From the NCBI GenBank assembly GCA_023129165.1, contig JAGMCL010000145.1, forward strand, positions 1-48,817: a stretch of 48,817 nt of DNA, read 5' to 3'. Below, in pieces: positions 18,112 to 28,600 of the stretch. How positions within the stretch are numbered: the stretch's first letter is position 1; each line of letters opens with the position of its first letter. The notes under the pieces are model-generated. The model was not told where the DNA came from and did not search any database. It saw nothing but the letters and a program-made list of their open reading frames with translations. Made by a program: the position numbers and the translations under genes. Origin of the DNA: Caldifarciminota bacterium (GTDB lineage: Bacteria > Hydrothermota > UBA3073).

Positions 18112-18440
18112 AGCGTGTCGCATCCGGGCTGTCTTTGTAGAGAAGAGATAGAGGCTTGTCTTACCTCTTAATGTAGGGCAAACCCTGCCTACCGGCAGGC
18201 AGGCTTTAGGTTTGCTTATGTAAGGCTGACTTACTTGGCGGTAAGCAGGGCAGTCAGGAAGCCTTGCCCTCCGATTTACTAAAATTCCCCTCTGGATAAA
18301 TCAGGTAAAATAGAACCGGGTGTCATATATACCCATCTATTGACGGGTGATACGAACTACAAATAATAGACAAAAAAATTAATACAAACTATCTAGTTAG
18401 ATGTATTATTGAGAACTAATACAATTTATATTCACAGGTC
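18112..18440. repeat. Gap with nested palindromic repeat (about 18170-18285)
   Basis: No gene is visible. At about 18170-18285 a block framed by tgtagggcaa and ccttgccctcc contains the short palindrome ccctgcctaccggcagg and a ggtttgcttatgtaaggc segment. A weak hairpin gtatta/taatac at 18403-18422 could end the minus-strand gene that follows. Confidence 0.55.
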
Positions 18441-18785
18441 TTAAAGGGATTTTCGTATCTCGTCGAGACTGGTCTTAGCCTCGGGAGCCATTTCAAAAAA
18501 TTTACCCAGCTTCTCACAGGCATAGTCATCACAGTGGGCACAATCTGCAACCCCCTTTTCCCTGCAACACTTACGTATGTCACATACCTTACAGTGGTTG
18601 AAAATTCTCTCTCCTTCTGAAAGACATCCATAACAGTTAATATCCCCTGGTTTTAAATCTGATTTGTACATTTCAGACCACATCTTTGCAACTTCCTTTC
18701 TCTTATCATCGTTATTCTCTTGGGTTGCCAGAAAGGCAGGACAGCTACTGCAAGTTAATCCACAATATGCAATTATCTTATCCAT
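18441..18785 (-). CDS. DUF3795 cysteine-rich protein
   Basis: 114 residues with the DUF3795 signature: AYCGLTCSSCPAF at the start, then INCYGCLSEG, HCKVCDIRKCCREKG and ADCAHCDDYACEKLGKFF. About a dozen Cys in CxxC arrangements suggest metal or Fe-S binding, but the family has no known function. The last helix (FFEMAPEAKTSLDEI) is the usual family ending. A good Shine-Dalgarno (aaaggag) precedes the ATG. It is monocistronic among repeats. Presumably cytoplasmic: no signal peptide. Confidence 0.88.
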   Translation of the reverse strand: MDKIIAYCGLTCSSCPAFLATQENNDDKRKEVAKMWSEMYKSDLKPGDINCYGCLSEGERIFNHCKVCDIRKCCREKGVADCAHCDDYACEKLGKFFEMAPEAKTSLDEIRKSL

Positions 18786-19440
18786 AGTTTTTCTCCTTTC
18801 TTTTTAATGTTTCAAAAAAATAATACAACAACATATCCTCGATTCAAAACTATATTATAAACATAGAATCATCTTCTTATTTCAATCTAAATATTCTTAT
18901 TAACAGGGATTGTAAGAGATTGAAAGAGATTCAATATAAAAAAATTTTATAATGTCTTAAATTATCTTATTTGCCTGCTTACTGCAGGTAAATCCCTGTT
19001 GAATTACATTTTATACTCTTTCTATAGGCACCATAAAACCAATCCTTTCTGAGATGAGATTGCTTCGTCGTCCGTCAATCGACGGACTCCTCGCAATGAC
19101 ATACTACACTCATGTCATTGCGAGTAAATCCCCCATCCTTCTGGAATTGGGGGATGAGCGTGGCAATCTCATATTAAGTATCATTTTTTATTAACAGTCT
19201 GAAGACTGTCATTCCTCTCGTTACTCCCTTTGTGTTATAAGGAAGTGACAGCGTTTACGCTGTTATAAGATGAGATTGCTTCGTCGTTTCACTCCTCGCA
19301 ATGACAATGGCTTTTCCAATATTATGTAACTTTTATATATATTGACCCAATTATATTATAACACTGAATTTGTAAAATTTCAAGAAAATAATTTAATTAT
19401 TTATCTCCTTATTCTCAGATAGGTATGATATACAAGCACA
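18786..19440. repeat. Repeat-rich gap: R3 (19054-19172, 19268-19308) and R4 copy 1 (19191-19267)
   Basis: No gene is visible. 19054-19172 is an R3 unit with two smaller palindromes inserted: cgtccgtcaatcgacgg in the left half and aatcccccat...attggggg in the right half. 19191-19267 is R4, which carries the palindromes acagtctgaagactgt and acagcgtttacgctgt. A nearly identical R4 copy lies inverted at 29057-29132. 19268-19308 is a left-half R3 copy. Confidence 0.8.
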
Positions 19441-19459
19441 ATGCAGCAGAACAAAATAC

Positions 19460-19488
19460 TTGACTTTTCACATATTTTGTGGTATACT
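19460..19488 (+). promoter_or_regulatory. accA promoter giving a leaderless mRNA
   Basis: TTGACT (19460-19465), 17-nt spacer, TATACT (19483-19488). Six bases (ctggat) lie between the -10 box and the ATG at 19495, so the start codon falls at or next to the expected +1. There is no Shine-Dalgarno. Confidence 0.78.
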
Positions 19489-19494
19489 CTGGAT

Positions 19495-20457
19495 ATGCCA
19501 AGAACATTTCTACCATTCGAGAAACCCATAGCCGAACTTGAGCGTAAGATAGAAGATCTCAGGACACTCCAGGAAGAGGGTGTTGCTGACCTAAGAGATG
19601 AGATAGTCAGCCTTGAGAATAAGCTAAAATTAATACAGGATAATATTTACGGGAACCTAACACCCTGGCAGAGAATACAATTGGCAAGACATCCAAAAAG
19701 GCCTTACTTTATGGATTACATAAGCTATATAACCGATGAATTTTTTGAAATCCATGGTGACGGCTGCTTCAGGGATGACCCTGCTATTGTTTGTGGATTT
19801 GGTAAAATAAACGGTCGATCAGTGGTACTTATGGGACATGAAAAGGGAAGAAGTACAAAGGAAAAGATAAAAAGAAATTTTGGTATGGCTCACCCTGAGG
19901 GTTATAGAAAGGCATTAAAGGTGGCCAAACTCGCATCAAAATTTGGAAAACCAATAGTAAGCCTTGTAGATACACCCGGAGCATATCCGGGAATAGGTGC
20001 TGAGGAAAGGGGACAGGCACAGGCAATCGCTATAAATATTAAAGAATTTGCATACCTGCCTACACCAATAATCGTTATCATAACAGGAGAAGGGGGAAGC
20101 GGGGGTGCACTTGGAATAGGTGTCGGTGATACAGTTGTCATTATGCAGTATGCCTATTATTCTGTAATATCACCTGAGGGTTGTGCATCAATTCTATGGA
20201 GGGATGCATCAAAGGCTCCTGAGGCAGCAGAAGCATTGAAGATAACAGCCCAGGATCTCCTCGAGCTTGGTGTCGTCGATAAGATAATACCTGAACCATC
20301 TGGTGGTGCCCATAGAAAACCTGCTGAGGCTGCATCTATACTCAAAGAGTTTATTATAAATGAAATAGATAAATTATCTGTAGTGCCTGCGGAAAATCTC
20401 ATTAAAGCACGTATAGAAAAATTCCAAAAGATGGGAACAATAAAATCTTCACCTTGA
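19495..20457 (+). CDS. accA: Acetyl-CoA carboxylase carboxyltransferase alpha subunit
   Basis: 320 residues, the usual AccA length. With AccD it transfers CO2 from biotin to acetyl-CoA, giving malonyl-CoA for fatty acids. Motifs are FEKPIAELERKIEDLR, LARHPKRPYFMDYI, GDGCFRDDPAIVCG, KEKIKRNFGMAHPEGYRKA, LVDTPGAYPGIGAEERGQA, the oxyanion-forming ITGEGGSGGALGIGVGD and YSVISPEGCASILWRD. An upstream in-frame ATG at 19441 would place the promoter inside the gene, and family members begin as here, so ATG 19495 is chosen. accD, accB and accC are not in the window. The flippase gene starts 12 bp after the stop. Confidence 0.95.
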   Translation: MPRTFLPFEKPIAELERKIEDLRTLQEEGVADLRDEIVSLENKLKLIQDNIYGNLTPWQRIQLARHPKRPYFMDYISYITDEFFEIHGDGCFRDDPAIVCGFGKINGRSVVLMGHEKGRSTKEKIKRNFGMAHPEGYRKALKVAKLASKFGKPIVSLVDTPGAYPGIGAEERGQAQAIAINIKEFAYLPTPIIVIITGEGGSGGALGIGVGDTVVIMQYAYYSVISPEGCASILWRDASKAPEAAEALKITAQDLLELGVVDKIIPEPSGGAHRKPAEAASILKEFIINEIDKLSVVPAENLIKARIEKFQKMGTIKSSP

Positions 20458-20468
20458 CCCTCTTGTAG

Positions 20469-21743
20469 ATGAACCTCTTCAAAGAAAGCCTTCACACAAC
20501 TACTACTCAGATTCTCTGCCTTCTGTTTGGAGTCGGAACAAGTATTATATTAAACAGAACACTTGGACCTGCTGGTAAGGGTGAATTTGTATCACTAATT
20601 TTTATACCCCAACTTGTAATTTCATGCATAAACCTTGGACTTGCAGTCTCGGGTTCTTATTTTATAGGGAAAAGAAAATATGCTGAGGGAGATGTCTTTC
20701 GAAGTAACCTCTTTGCCTCGCTCATATTAGGTTGTCTTGGTATTTTCGCAGGATGGATTATTATTAAACTCTATCCTGGTGTTCCATCGCTTTTAAAGTG
20801 GCTTGTGCTTTTGACAATTATCCCTGGGGTATGGCTGTTATATATACCTGATTTTTTCCTGAGTAAGGACAGAATTATAGCTCATAACAACTGGAACCTC
20901 CTATGGCAAATCGGTAGATTCACACTTCTCGCTCTCTTTATTTTCATCTTACCAAATAAATTATTTGCCAGTATTTCATCAATATTCTCTTTACATCTGA
21001 TATTCTTTATCCTGAGTTTTCTTTTTATAACCAAGCTGATTAATACTCAAGGCAATATTAATCTTTCCTATCTTAAGGATGGTATAAATTTTGGATATAA
21101 GGTATTTTTTGTAGATCTTCTGGCATTTTTAAACTACAGATTTGACATTCTACTTCTACGTCTTTTTTCGACCGCAGAAGAGGTTGGCTATTACTCGACT
21201 GCTATATACATGGTTGAAATATTATGGCTCATTCCAAGGGGAGTTTCTCTGGTCCTATACTCCAAGTTTATAACTTCCAGCATAAGTGAAAAAACAGCGA
21301 GAAATGCCATATCCATCACCATGTTGATTGTTATAATTACAGGCATAATATCGATATTTCTCCTAAAACCTGTTATACGTTTACTATACACAGAAAGTTT
21401 TCTACCTGCATCAATTCCTTATCTCATTCTACTACCTGGTGTGGTTGCCCTGGTGCTTCCCAAGCTTCTTATATCTGAGATTACAGGAAGCTGGGGAAGA
21501 CCAGAACTTGTGCTCTGGGGGATGATAATAACAGTTATACTGAACATAACGCTTAACTTGATAACAATACCAAAATTCGGGATGATAGGAGCGGCTCTTT
21601 CATCTACAACTGCCTATATAGTTGAGACCATATTCTTCATATCAGTATACAGGAAAGTAACCAAAAAATCGTTAAAGAATATGTTTTTACTTAAAATACA
21701 GGATATAAGAAATCTCCTGACAGGAGAGACAAAGATTGTATGA
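20469..21743 (+). CDS. Polysaccharide biosynthesis flippase (MATE/Wzx-type)
   Basis: 424 residues with about 12 hydrophobic helices. The start LHTTTTQILCLLFGVGTSIILNRTLGPAGKGEF is the polysaccharide-synthase (Wzx/RfbX) family signature, and residues such as YYSTAIYMVEILWLIPRG (about residues 240-257) match the usual mid-protein region. Such proteins flip lipid-linked sugar units across the inner membrane for O-antigen or capsule assembly. It follows accA by 12 bp and overlaps the next gene by 4 bp (ATGA), so it belongs to an envelope operon with the LptC- and LptA-like genes. A MurJ-type lipid II flippase is less likely on length and motifs. Confidence 0.88.
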   Translation: MNLFKESLHTTTTQILCLLFGVGTSIILNRTLGPAGKGEFVSLIFIPQLVISCINLGLAVSGSYFIGKRKYAEGDVFRSNLFASLILGCLGIFAGWIIIKLYPGVPSLLKWLVLLTIIPGVWLLYIPDFFLSKDRIIAHNNWNLLWQIGRFTLLALFIFILPNKLFASISSIFSLHLIFFILSFLFITKLINTQGNINLSYLKDGINFGYKVFFVDLLAFLNYRFDILLLRLFSTAEEVGYYSTAIYMVEILWLIPRGVSLVLYSKFITSSISEKTARNAISITMLIVIITGIISIFLLKPVIRLLYTESFLPASIPYLILLPGVVALVLPKLLISEITGSWGRPELVLWGMIITVILNITLNLITIPKFGMIGAALSSTTAYIVETIFFISVYRKVTKKSLKNMFLLKIQDIRNLLTGETKIV

Positions 21744-22249
21744 AAAAGCTAAATAGATTCTTTTTATTTACTCTATTACTTCTCTCGTGTGGAAAAGAAG
21801 GAACGGATAAGAAGGCAGAAGAGCATACAGCAGACAAAACAATACAGGAATTTGAGGTTGTGGAGACTGTAAGGGGAAAAATACTATGGAGGCTTCAGGC
21901 AAAGAGAGCAGATATTTCTGGTGATACCTCACGTATAAATGACGTAAATCTCTCCTTTTATGATTTAGATGAAAAAATCTCCTCTATACTCACAGCAGAC
22001 GCTGGCTATGTATTTCCCTCAGGAGATATGCTGGCAAAGGGAAATGTGGTAGTAATCTCTATGGAGTCTGGAAGAAAACTCTTTACAGAGACACTTTCCT
22101 GGAAACAGGAAAAGTATAAAATAGTATCAGATGATAGTGTGACTATATTTACAGAAGATGGAATAATAAAGGGTGATAACTTTGAGTCAAACCCAAACCT
22201 CACAGAGATTAAGATACGGGAGATGAGAGCAGTAGGTGAAGACAAATGA
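21740..22249 (+). CDS. lptC: LptC-like LPS export lipoprotein
   Basis: 169 residues. The N-terminus is basic, then hydrophobic, with lipobox LLSC (Cys17), as in LptC of some non-proteobacterial diderms. The repeated beta pattern (VRGKILWRLQAKRADISGDTSRINDVNLSFYD, ILTADAGYVFPSGDMLAKGNVVVIS, TETLSWKQEKYKIVSDDSVTIFTEDGIIKGDNFESNPNLTEIKI) is the YrbK/LptC beta-jellyroll. The closing segments match the usual 'L.WdqeK.ki.sd..V.i...dg...G.gf.sdp.l..i.i' sequence. LptC passes lipopolysaccharide from LptFG to LptA. It overlaps both neighbours by 4 bp. Fold assignment is good; exact substrate not shown. Confidence 0.82.
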   Translation: MKKLNRFFLFTLLLLSCGKEGTDKKAEEHTADKTIQEFEVVETVRGKILWRLQAKRADISGDTSRINDVNLSFYDLDEKISSILTADAGYVFPSGDMLAKGNVVVISMESGRKLFTETLSWKQEKYKIVSDDSVTIFTEDGIIKGDNFESNPNLTEIKIREMRAVGEDK

Positions 22250-22971
22250 TTTACCTATTCTTGAGTGTTTTTCTGTCATACACCGTAAAGGCTGATAGTT
22301 CTATTTACATTGAGCCTTATACCTACCTGTACGGGAATATAGAACTGATACTTGATACCATAAGAGTTCAATCAAACATGGCATTTGTAACAGATGACAG
22401 TATCAGGGTATGGGGAGACCTCACGATAACAAAGGATAACCTTAAAGTATACGGGGGAATTGGCAGATACTTTTTTGATAATGTATATTACATTGAAAAC
22501 GGAATAAAGGCAGAAAAGGACAAAGATACACTAATCGCAAAAAGTGGAGTGTTCTATGAGGAAAGAGAAGAGATATATGCCAGAGATTCTCTTGTAATCT
22601 GGAGTAATGACAGGAAAATAAGCGGGGATGAAGGGCTCTATAATTTCAAGGACAAAAATGGCATAATCTGGGGAAATGTCATATTACTATCGTATAAGGA
22701 TACAATAGAACTTATGTCTGATACAGTCAGAGTATATGACGATACACTCCTGATCTCAAGAAATAATATATTGGAAAAAGGAAGGTTTAGTATATTCTCA
22801 GATATCCTATATTACTACATCGATAAAGACTCTCTTATATTCCTTGGTATACCAATTGTGGTAACAGACAATGATAGCCTGAGTGGTGATTACATAGAAA
22901 TTATAATGAAGGAAAATAAAATATATAAACTCCGAGCAAGAGGGAGCGTACAGGGAAGGAGAAAGGAGTAG
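22246..22971 (+). CDS. LptA/OstA-like periplasmic protein
   Basis: 241 residues with a short signal peptide (IYLFLSVFLSYTVKA, cleavage likely after Ala16). The rest is a succession of OstA-type beta repeats in which paired short strands alternate (DSIRVWGDLTITKDNLKVYGGIGRYF, DTLIAKSGVFYEEREEIYARDSLVIW, RKISGDEGLYNFKDKNGIIWGNVILLS, DSLSGDYIEIIMKENKIYKLRARGSVQG). LptA molecules form the periplasmic bridge carrying lipopolysaccharide to LptD. It starts inside the LptC-like gene (ATGA) and ends the operon. An N-terminal LptD fragment is an alternative, but the C-terminus KLRARGSVQG is what OstA domains usually end with. Confidence 0.75.
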   Translation: MIYLFLSVFLSYTVKADSSIYIEPYTYLYGNIELILDTIRVQSNMAFVTDDSIRVWGDLTITKDNLKVYGGIGRYFFDNVYYIENGIKAEKDKDTLIAKSGVFYEEREEIYARDSLVIWSNDRKISGDEGLYNFKDKNGIIWGNVILLSYKDTIELMSDTVRVYDDTLLISRNNILEKGRFSIFSDILYYYIDKDSLIFLGIPIVVTDNDSLSGDYIEIIMKENKIYKLRARGSVQGRRKE

Positions 22972-22979
22972 TAAGATGT

Positions 22980-25037
22980 CTAACCAGCCTCTAAAAGAAT
23001 TAACTTCTCCTTGTATCTCTCAATTATGTTCTTTCTTATACCCGAATTCTCTGGTCCTTGGAGATACTTATCTTTATTAAGTAATCTCTCTGCCTCATCT
23101 CTTGCTCTATAAAGGAGTCTTGTATCCATTATAAGATCAGGTGATGAGAGTTCAGGTAAACCTGATTGTCGAGTACCAAAGAACTCCCCGGGTCCTCTAA
23201 TATTCAAATCCTCTTCTGCAATCTTGAATCCATCTCTTTCATCCCTTAATACAGATAATCTTTTCTCTGCCTCCTCCCCAACTCTTTGAGGTGTTAGAAG
23301 TATACAGTAAGACTTCTCCTTTCCTCTACCTATTCTCCCTCGGAGTTGATGAAGCTGTGCAAGACCAAATCTTTCTGCGTGTTCAATAACCATCACTGTC
23401 GCATTGGGTACATCTACTCCAACCTCTATAACAGTTGTAGATACAAGAATCTGTATATTACCATCCCTGAATAAACGCATTGTCTCCTCTTTCTTTTTCC
23501 CACTCATTCTTCCATGCAAAAGTCCTATATTGTACTTCTTCAACATACCAGCCTTTAACTTATCATATCCCTGTTGTGCCGCTTCTAAATCAAGTTTTTC
23601 TGATTCCTCAATTAATGGATATACTATATATACTTGTCTGTTCAAATTTAATTGTTTCCTGACAAATTCATATATATCTTTCCTATTGCCCAACCCCCTT
23701 ACCCACTTTGTTAATACAGATTCTCTACCAGCAGGAAGTTCATCCAGGACCGAAATATCCATATCTCCGTACAATGTCAGCGAGAGGCTTCTCGGTATCG
23801 GAGTAGCTGTCATCACAAGCAGATCAGGGGACACTCCCTTTTTTTTCAGTGCAAGTCTTTGCATTACACCAAATCGATGTTGTTCATCAACCACACATAG
23901 CCCAAGGGACCTGAAGTCGACTCCTTCCTCTATAAGTGCGTGTGTACCAATCACAATACCGATCTCTCCTTTTCTTATTCCTTCATATATCTTTTCCCTT
24001 TCTCTTGCTTGAGTACTGCCGGTGAGAATATAAGGCATTACAGTATCACTCTTTAAGTTTTCCAAAAGTTGGGATAGGACAAAATAATGTTGTTCTGCAA
24101 GAACTTCTGTGGGCACCATAAGTGCCGCCTGGTATCCTGATTCTATCGCCTTTAGCATACATATAGTTGCTACTATGGTCTTTCCTGAACCCACATCACC
24201 CTGGAGGAGTCTGTACATCCTATATGGACTCTCCATGTCAGCAAATATCTCCCGCAATACTCTCTTCTGAGCGTTTGTAAAGTCAAATCCCAAATAATCC
24301 AGTAGACTCCTTGCATACTTGCAGCCCTCCTTGAATTTTATTCCCTTCTTTTTCTTTTCGGCTCTCCTCATCTGCATTACAATTTGAAAGAGAAAGAGCT
24401 CTTCAAATCCAAACCTATACCTTGCTCTTTTAGCTTCATATTCCGATTCAGGGAAATGCAGACATCTTACTGCATCTGGTAATCTATAGAGATCGTTTCT
24501 AATTATAATATCCTCTGGAAGCATCTCAGACATATAATCTTTATAATTATTATATCCTAATCTAACAGTCTTTCTTAAGTCTCTTTGACGGAGTCCAGAT
24601 GTGAGGGGATAGACAGGTATTACTGGAAGAAGTTTAAGGTTGGGGTCAGTATCAATCTCGGGGTTAATAAATTGCACTTTCCTTGAAAAAAATGTGGTCT
24701 TACCGATTAACCCAATTTCATCTCCATACTTAAACCTGCCTTTTAAAAAAGGAGAATTAAAGAAGCCACATTCAAGAATAGCTGTGTCATCGTCTATAAC
24801 AAGTGTAACTATCTCTCCGCGTCTTGAGAATCTAACTCCCTGATGAATAACCTTTCCCCAGATATAAGCCTCTTTATTGTAGACTAAATCTTTTATATGA
24901 CATCTTTTTACATACCTGCGTGGGGAGAAGTATAAAAGGTCTCTTATATTTTTAATACCTAATTTGGCAAAAAGTTTAGCTCTCGCTGGTCCAACACCTT
25001 TTATATATTGTATAGAGGTATCAAGCCCTCCATGCAT
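22980..25037 (-). CDS. recG: ATP-dependent DNA helicase RecG
   Basis: 685 residues, normal length. RecG remodels stalled forks and Holliday junctions. Residues 1 to about 230 form the wedge/OB-fold region (helix-hairpin-helix IKGVGPARAKLFAKLGI, RYVKR). Helicase motifs follow: Walker A GDVGSGKT (280-287), VVDEQHRFGV (a DEQH variant typical of RecG), TATPIPRSL, then motifs IV-VI including LLHGRMSGKKKE, STTVIEVGVDVPNATVMVI, the LAQLHQLRGRIGRG block and the closing EDLNIRGPGEFFGTRQSGLP. It is convergent with the LptA-like gene (8 bp apart). No promoter was identified upstream, where repeats begin at once. Confidence 0.96.
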   Translation of the reverse strand: MHGGLDTSIQYIKGVGPARAKLFAKLGIKNIRDLLYFSPRRYVKRCHIKDLVYNKEAYIWGKVIHQGVRFSRRGEIVTLVIDDDTAILECGFFNSPFLKGRFKYGDEIGLIGKTTFFSRKVQFINPEIDTDPNLKLLPVIPVYPLTSGLRQRDLRKTVRLGYNNYKDYMSEMLPEDIIIRNDLYRLPDAVRCLHFPESEYEAKRARYRFGFEELFLFQIVMQMRRAEKKKKGIKFKEGCKYARSLLDYLGFDFTNAQKRVLREIFADMESPYRMYRLLQGDVGSGKTIVATICMLKAIESGYQAALMVPTEVLAEQHYFVLSQLLENLKSDTVMPYILTGSTQAREREKIYEGIRKGEIGIVIGTHALIEEGVDFRSLGLCVVDEQHRFGVMQRLALKKKGVSPDLLVMTATPIPRSLSLTLYGDMDISVLDELPAGRESVLTKWVRGLGNRKDIYEFVRKQLNLNRQVYIVYPLIEESEKLDLEAAQQGYDKLKAGMLKKYNIGLLHGRMSGKKKEETMRLFRDGNIQILVSTTVIEVGVDVPNATVMVIEHAERFGLAQLHQLRGRIGRGKEKSYCILLTPQRVGEEAEKRLSVLRDERDGFKIAEEDLNIRGPGEFFGTRQSGLPELSSPDLIMDTRLLYRARDEAERLLNKDKYLQGPENSGIRKNIIERYKEKLILLEAG

Positions 25038-25059
25038 AGGTCATTCTCTCTTTTTGGTA

Positions 25060-25660
25060 TATAAATGACAATCGGAATGCGGTAATCTCATTCTTTATAA
25101 CATCCTTTTTTAACAGTCTAAAGACTGTCACTCCTTCTGATATTCACAGGATCGAAGATATGCGATTGCTTCGTCTACGGCTTGCAATGACAAGAGTGAA
25201 TACATGTCTTTCGCACGACCCCGCCTTTGGCGTGGTGCCCTTTTGGAGTGCTGTGACCGCGTTTACCCTGTAGAGGAATACTCAACAGGGTCACAGCAAT
25301 GCATTAACACGGTTAATGCACTCCATAAAATACTCTAATGGCGTCACAGTGGTGCATCAACACGGTTGATGCCTGCCTACCGGCAGGCAGGCACACTCCA
25401 TATAACACTCTACGGGGTCATTGCATACCCTATTTTGTCCGGGTAATCTAAAAAAGCTGTCATTGCGAGTCACGATGACAATCGGGACGCGGCAATCTAA
25501 AGATTGTCACTCCTTCTGGTGATAATATAATCCCGTAGAATGAGTTTGCTTCGCCTACCTGCCGGCAGGCAGGTCGTCCGTCAATCCGTCGCACTTCTTG
25601 ACGGACGACGGACTCCTCGAAATGACAACGATGTCTGTCAAAGTTTATACTTGTGAGCAA
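25060..25660. repeat. Dense composite repeat cluster downstream of the M6 protease gene
   Basis: No gene is visible. Partial R3 and R4 copies lie at 25060-25200. At 25292-25340 and 25345-25414 two related units share cacag, a palindrome (gcattaacacggttaatgc, gcatcaacacggttgatg) and actccat..aacactcta. The second is split by the short palindrome cctgcctaccggcaggcagg. 25456-25500 is a right-half R3. 25538-25630 is a full R3 into which two palindromes are inserted (cctgccggcaggcagg and the cgtccgtcaa/ttgacggacg pair). Confidence 0.82.
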
Positions 25661-25670
25661 AACCCACCTG

Positions 25671-28600
25671 TTATTTTATCAGGGAGAATTTCTTAAACCT
25701 TATCATGCTTCTATTACCTATCAAAACCTCCACTCTTGCTATATATATACCTCCGGTAAGTCTACCTATTGGTATTCTTACCTGTACTGCCTCATCACCG
25801 TTACCAATTTCTCCCTCGAACTCACATTTTATGTTGCCAGCAATGTCCAAAATAGTTATTTTGACCTCATCAGCATCACCACTCGTATATCTTATCCACC
25901 CACCATCACCAAGTACGGGATTGGGGTATATATAAAACTCCTCATGTTCAAATATATTAGAAGGAATAAGTTGACCAATAGCTATATCATCAAAGATGCC
26001 ATTATTCTCTGGATTTTTATGAAGCATTGGCCAGGGCATTTCACCATAATTCCATGGGAACTCCCATCCATATAAGAGTCCATCATCACAACCTGTCATA
26101 ATATCAACTAAACCGTCTTTATCAATGTCACACAAGAGTGGCGTTGACAAAACTGCATCTCCAGTTGACAGAGGAAAGAAATCCACAATCTCTCCTGTGG
26201 AGCTGTAAGCTATAACACTTCCATTATCAAGTCCTATAACAATTTCATATTCTCCATCCCCGTCAATATCTCCAACTACAGGTGATGATTGTATAGCTTT
26301 ATTATCGAGTTTTATTGGAAAACCAGGAGCCTCTGCACCATTTATGTTAAGTGAGTGTAGTTCACCCCCAACTACGATGATTGTATTTTCTTCAGCAATT
26401 GCAGGTGATGTGTAGAACGAATATGCCCCAAAATTTCTTTTCCAATTTATTGTACCAGAATCACTAACAGAGTAAATCCAACCATCTCCTCTTGATACAA
26501 TTATACCATCTCCATACTTAACAACAGGTGAGGATGAGCTCATTTGTCCAACATAGGGTTCAAGCGCAGCCCATTTAGTATATACTGAGTCAGATATCTC
26601 TATTGCAAACAACCTTCCATCCCCGGAGACTGCATAAAGTGTACTGGCAAGAGAATCCCAGACAGGAGTAGCCCATATCCACTGATGAAGGTTTACTGGA
26701 AAACCGGGAATGGGATTACCAGGATGCTGATATCCATATAAAAATCCGTCATTACATCCAAAAAATATCTCATCCTTTCCATCAGAGTCAACATCCGCAA
26801 GCAAAGGTGTACAGATAATCTCACCATCAGTCACCTCACTCAGGTATAATATCCAATCACCATCTTCATTATATGCCCATACATCACCCTTTATTAGATA
26901 TACGGAATCCTTCTCCTGCTTTAAATCCGACTTATATATAATTGGTTTCTTCTTATCCGTATCGTATAAATAGACATAGAAAGGACATACAACAATATCC
27001 TTCTTTCCGTCTCCATCTATATCTCCAATCCCTGGCGATGCAAAGAGGTTGGCATCGAGTATATTTCTCCTCCACTTCACCTCACCAATGGAGTCAACAA
27101 CAGATACTACTCCACCGAAGGTAGTATGATTCTTAGTCTCTATGAGCGTATCCATTGCAGCAACGACTATATAGTCATCTAAAAGTGTGGGAGATGAGAC
27201 ATCAAAGAAGCTTGCACATTTAATAGGAAACCCATTTCTTTTAAAATTGAATTTTATCGAAAACCTCATTACCGTATCAGAAGAGGATACATCATAGATG
27301 TTTATATGAGAATGATTTCCTCTGTTATCATTTGTATTTGGTATGGTCTTAGGTGAGAATGACTCTTGACTACCTTCATAAAATACATCATAGGGTGACC
27401 CAAAAAAGGCAGCGTCCATATCTGTAACAAGCCAGACCTTTGTCTCAAAATCCTGAACACCATCTGCCTCCTCCATATCTACACCCTTTATATCTCCAAC
27501 GTTTATCTCGTTGTGAAGTGAATCTTGTTCAACTTTCCTTTCATCTATATGCCATATTGCAAGTCCACCAGTCATTGAATCAGGTGGAAGACCCCAATCA
27601 TAATCATCAAAAAAAGTGAGTACACCATCCTTCCATGTTCTGACTCCGGTTGAGTCTATATGGAGCGTAGAATCATCGGAGTATATCTCAAACTTATAGG
27701 TCGTGGTATCGGGGTTAGCATAAACGAATCTGTTGCTGATCAGGAAATATTCACTTGTATTTATCGGTACCCTATACATCTTCTTTCTTGTGCTGTCACT
27801 ACCACCAAGAAAATATACCTCAACATTGGTCGAATCATTCTTTAGCTCTGTTGGTCCTGGAGGACAGCCATATCTGCTTGATAGATACTCTCTATGCCAG
27901 GCTGAAACGTTAGGTGGGAGAAGTCCGTTCATATTCCAGTTGCCTGTTCCCATAAGCGCCCATCCTCCAACTCCAATGGTATATCCTGAAACATCATACA
28001 AATCATAAAATCCAACCTGATGTCCGAACTCATGACAGAGACCTCCCTGTATAAAGGAAGGTACACCATATTTAAAATCTGACTCTGGAAATATTATACC
28101 ATCCGTTATGGGATGTGTTCCATTATCAACCCAAACAGGCATGCCAAAAAAGCCATCCAGTCCTGTTATGGAACAGGAGAGTATATCATAAGGCGCATCT
28201 CCCCAGACATACGAGGACTGGTAAGAACACCCGGCATGAAAAACAATATATACATCATATTCTCCCATCCTTATCGTATCCTGCTGGTCACAGGCAATCA
28301 GCGCATCCCGAAGAAGAGTCAGCAGCCCCCTGATATAGTTAGCAGGGTCCCCGTAATAGTAGATCTGGTGCGGTAGTTGATATGCCAGGCTTTCTGCCTC
28401 TGGTCCAACAGTAAAATCTACGTAAAATCTTCCATTCGTATTCCTAAGGAAGTAATTTCTTACAAATTCTATCTGATGTTCGAAATATCTCCTTGTGTGT
28501 GGTGGATCATAGTATAAATTATGCCCAAATGAATCGGTTCCTGCATATTCGAATGGCGGGATTGGAATACTATCCTCATCAAGGGCTCTGGTCGTTCGCA

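Noticed and set aside
23404-24012. Plus-strand open frame of 202 codons
   Set aside because: It lies entirely antisense to recG, which has all helicase motifs; no ribosome site and low-complexity translation.
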